This document shows, one piece after another, positions 62,917 through 64,000 of a DNA stretch of 64,000 nucleotides (positions within the stretch are counted from its first letter, which is position 1; every line of letters begins with the position of its first letter). The stretch is taken from NCBI RefSeq assembly GCF_001701025.1, contig NZ_CP016793.1:8370001-8434000 (forward strand). Reading direction: 5' to 3'. Below the pieces are notes generated by a model, which saw nothing but the letters and a program-made list of their open reading frames with translations, did no database searches and had not been told where the DNA came from. The stretch is from Lentzea guizhouensis. Lineage in GTDB: Bacteria > Actinomycetota > Actinomycetes > Mycobacteriales > Pseudonocardiaceae. Made by a program: the position numbers and the translations under genes.

Positions 62917-64000
62917 TTAGAGCGTCAGGCTCCACGTGTCGATGGTGCCCACATCCGCCGTTGCCGCGTCACGGACCTGAAGCTTCCAAGTCCCGTTCCG
63001 CGTCTCCGACGACAGGTTGACCGTGAACGTCTGGTCGATGTTGTCCGCGCTGCCACCCGCACGGTTGTGCAGCACGTACGCCGAGCCGTCCGGCGCGATC
63101 AGGCTCACCACCAGGTCACCCTTGTAGGTGTGCTTGATGTGCACCTCGACCTGGCTGCTGGCCGACGCGGTGCCGGTGCAGCCGGAGAACGTGATCGACG
63201 ACGTCACCGTGCTGTTGTCGGGAATGGCGACGTCCGTGCCGTTGGTCTGCTTGGCACAGGTGGCCGCGCCGACCGTCCAGGTGAACGAGGTGCTGCCCGA
63301 GCCTCCTGCGGCAGCCGTGGCCGTCACCGTCACGTTGTAGGTGCCCGCAACGGTCGCGGTGCCGGTCACCAGACCCGACGAAGCACCGATCGACAGGCCG
63401 GTGGGCAGGCCCGTGGCCGACCACGTGTACGGCGCGGTGCCGCCGGACGCGGACAGCTGCAGGTTCACCGCACCGTTCAGCGCCGTGGTCTGGGCGCCAG
63501 GGTTGGCCACCGAGACGCCGGCAACGCCGGAGTTGGTGCGCAGCAACAGGTTCGCCGAGTTGGCGCCGGGGTTGGTGACCTTGTTCCGGGTGGCGGAGGC
63601 CAGGATCGCGGCGTGCACCTCGGCCGGGGTCTTCGCCGGGTTGGCGGCGAGGTACAGCGCGGCGGCACCGGCCACGTGCGGGGAGGCCATCGAGGTGCCG
63701 CTCATCGTCGCCGAGCCGGTGTTGTTGCTGTGGGACGCAGAAACGATGTCCTGGCCGGGGGCGAAGAGGTCGCTGCACGTGCCGTAGGACGAGAACGACG
63801 CGCGGGCGTCCGTGCGCGCGGTGGCCATCACGTTGATGGTTTCCGTGACGCGCTGGGGGGAGTACTTGCACGAGTCGTCGTTGAAGTTGCCCGCCGCCAC
63901 GACGTACGAGACGCCGCCGCGGATCGACGCGCGCACGGCGTCGTCGAGCACGCGGCTCGGCTCGTTCGCGGTGCCCGTGTAGAGGCTCATGTTCGCCACG
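62917..64000 (-). CDS. Subtilisin-like secreted protease, 5' end beyond the window
   Basis: About 361 residues are visible, the C-terminal part of an S8 protease. The oxyanion Asn is in VVAAGNFND and the catalytic Ser in SGTSMASPHVAGAA. The catalytic domain ends near residue 150 of the visible part; a putative Ig-like domain (SATGLPTGLSIGASSG) and a C-terminal P/proprotein convertase-type beta domain follow (TYKGDLVVSLIAPDGS). The P domain usually aids folding or substrate binding. Signal peptide and the Asp and His of the triad lie off the right edge. The hairpin at 62867 follows its stop. Confidence 0.93.
   Translation of the reverse strand, partial: VANMSLYTGTANEPSRVLDDAVRASIRGGVSYVVAAGNFNDDSCKYSPQRVTETINVMATARTDARASFSSYGTCSDLFAPGQDIVSASHSNNTGSATMSGTSMASPHVAGAAALYLAANPAKTPAEVHAAILASATRNKVTNPGANSANLLLRTNSGVAGVSVANPGAQTTALNGAVNLQLSASGGTAPYTWSATGLPTGLSIGASSGLVTGTATVAGTYNVTVTATAAAGGSGSTSFTWTVGAATCAKQTNGTDVAIPDNSTVTSSITFSGCTGTASASSQVEVHIKHTYKGDLVVSLIAPDGSAYVLHNRAGGSADNIDQTFTVNLSSETRNGTWKLQVRDAATADVGTIDTWSLTL

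Overview
The window is very GC-rich DNA, with strong G/C preference at third codon positions, frequent GTG and some TTG starts, many 1-4 base stop/start overlaps, and several leaderless promoters. The gene content (DasR/UTRA regulator, AA10 chitin LPMO, MbtH, SpoIIE/STAS partner switching, CGNR and PucR regulators, NB-ARC/TPR regulator) points to a filamentous actinomycete. Pseudonocardiaceae-like is my best guess, but no marker gene here proves it. I see no rRNA, tRNA, CRISPR array, insertion sequence or phage.

Layout. 1-5.5 kb: a metallophore-type uptake operon (DUF364 protein, ABC ATPase, permease, binding lipoprotein) divergent from an MFS exporter and a TauD-like dioxygenase, with a Zur/Fur-like palindrome between. 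5.6-9.6 kb: FAD monooxygenase, an unknown protein, a secreted I36-type inhibitor with a strong terminator, and an ArsR-type regulator. 9.6-12.6 kb: a molybdate operon (TOBE regulator, modA, modB, modC). 12.7-14.4 kb: a uridine-kinase/gamma-glutamylcyclotransferase fusion and a VOC protein. 14.3-21.0 kb: a chitobiose/GlcNAc-type sugar operon (binding protein, two permeases, GH20 hexosaminidase, CBM3-GH16 enzyme) divergent from a DasR-like regulator, with four operator-like palindromes in 180 bases. 21.0-27.4 kb: membrane and surface proteins, a decayed phosphotransferase and an amino-acid ABC system with fused binding and permease domains. 27.4-30.5 kb: a PIN-domain gene, a CGNR regulator and AzlCD. 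30.6-35.5 kb: a compact A-PCP / P450 / thioesterase II / MbtH cassette plus a PucR-type regulator. 35.6-42.9 kb: S1 protease, WD40 protein kinase, GtrA, VOC, a secreted protein and an NB-ARC/TPR regulator. 43-44.4 kb: a chitin LPMO translationally coupled to a DUF305 lipoprotein. 44.4-48.6 kb: a stress-type partner-switching module. 48.6-56.8 kb: IclR regulator and aldehyde dehydrogenase, a two-component system coupled to a serine hydrolase, an MFS pump with its TetR regulator, and a DUF427 protein. 57-64 kb: two tandem tripeptidyl-aminopeptidase-like secreted hydrolases, a frame-disrupted SF1 helicase, and the 3' part of a subtilase gene.

Two themes connect genes. The first is chitin/aminosugar use: the DasR-like operon and the LPMO both carry operators resembling known chitin-regulon boxes. 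The second is sequence quality. At least five reading-frame breaks fall on GGGCC/GGCCC/GGGCCC runs that are one base too short, and two more lie in a CCCC-rich repeat. These genes (modC, the uridine kinase fusion, the NB-ARC regulator, the helicase and the repeat surface protein) are probably intact in the organism.

The most interesting candidates for undescribed biology are the LPMO-DUF305 pair (possible copper delivery), the orphan beta-hydroxy-amino-acid cassette, a partner-switching module whose STAS domains lack the usual phospho-serine, and a perfect 18-bp hairpin covering the helicase start.
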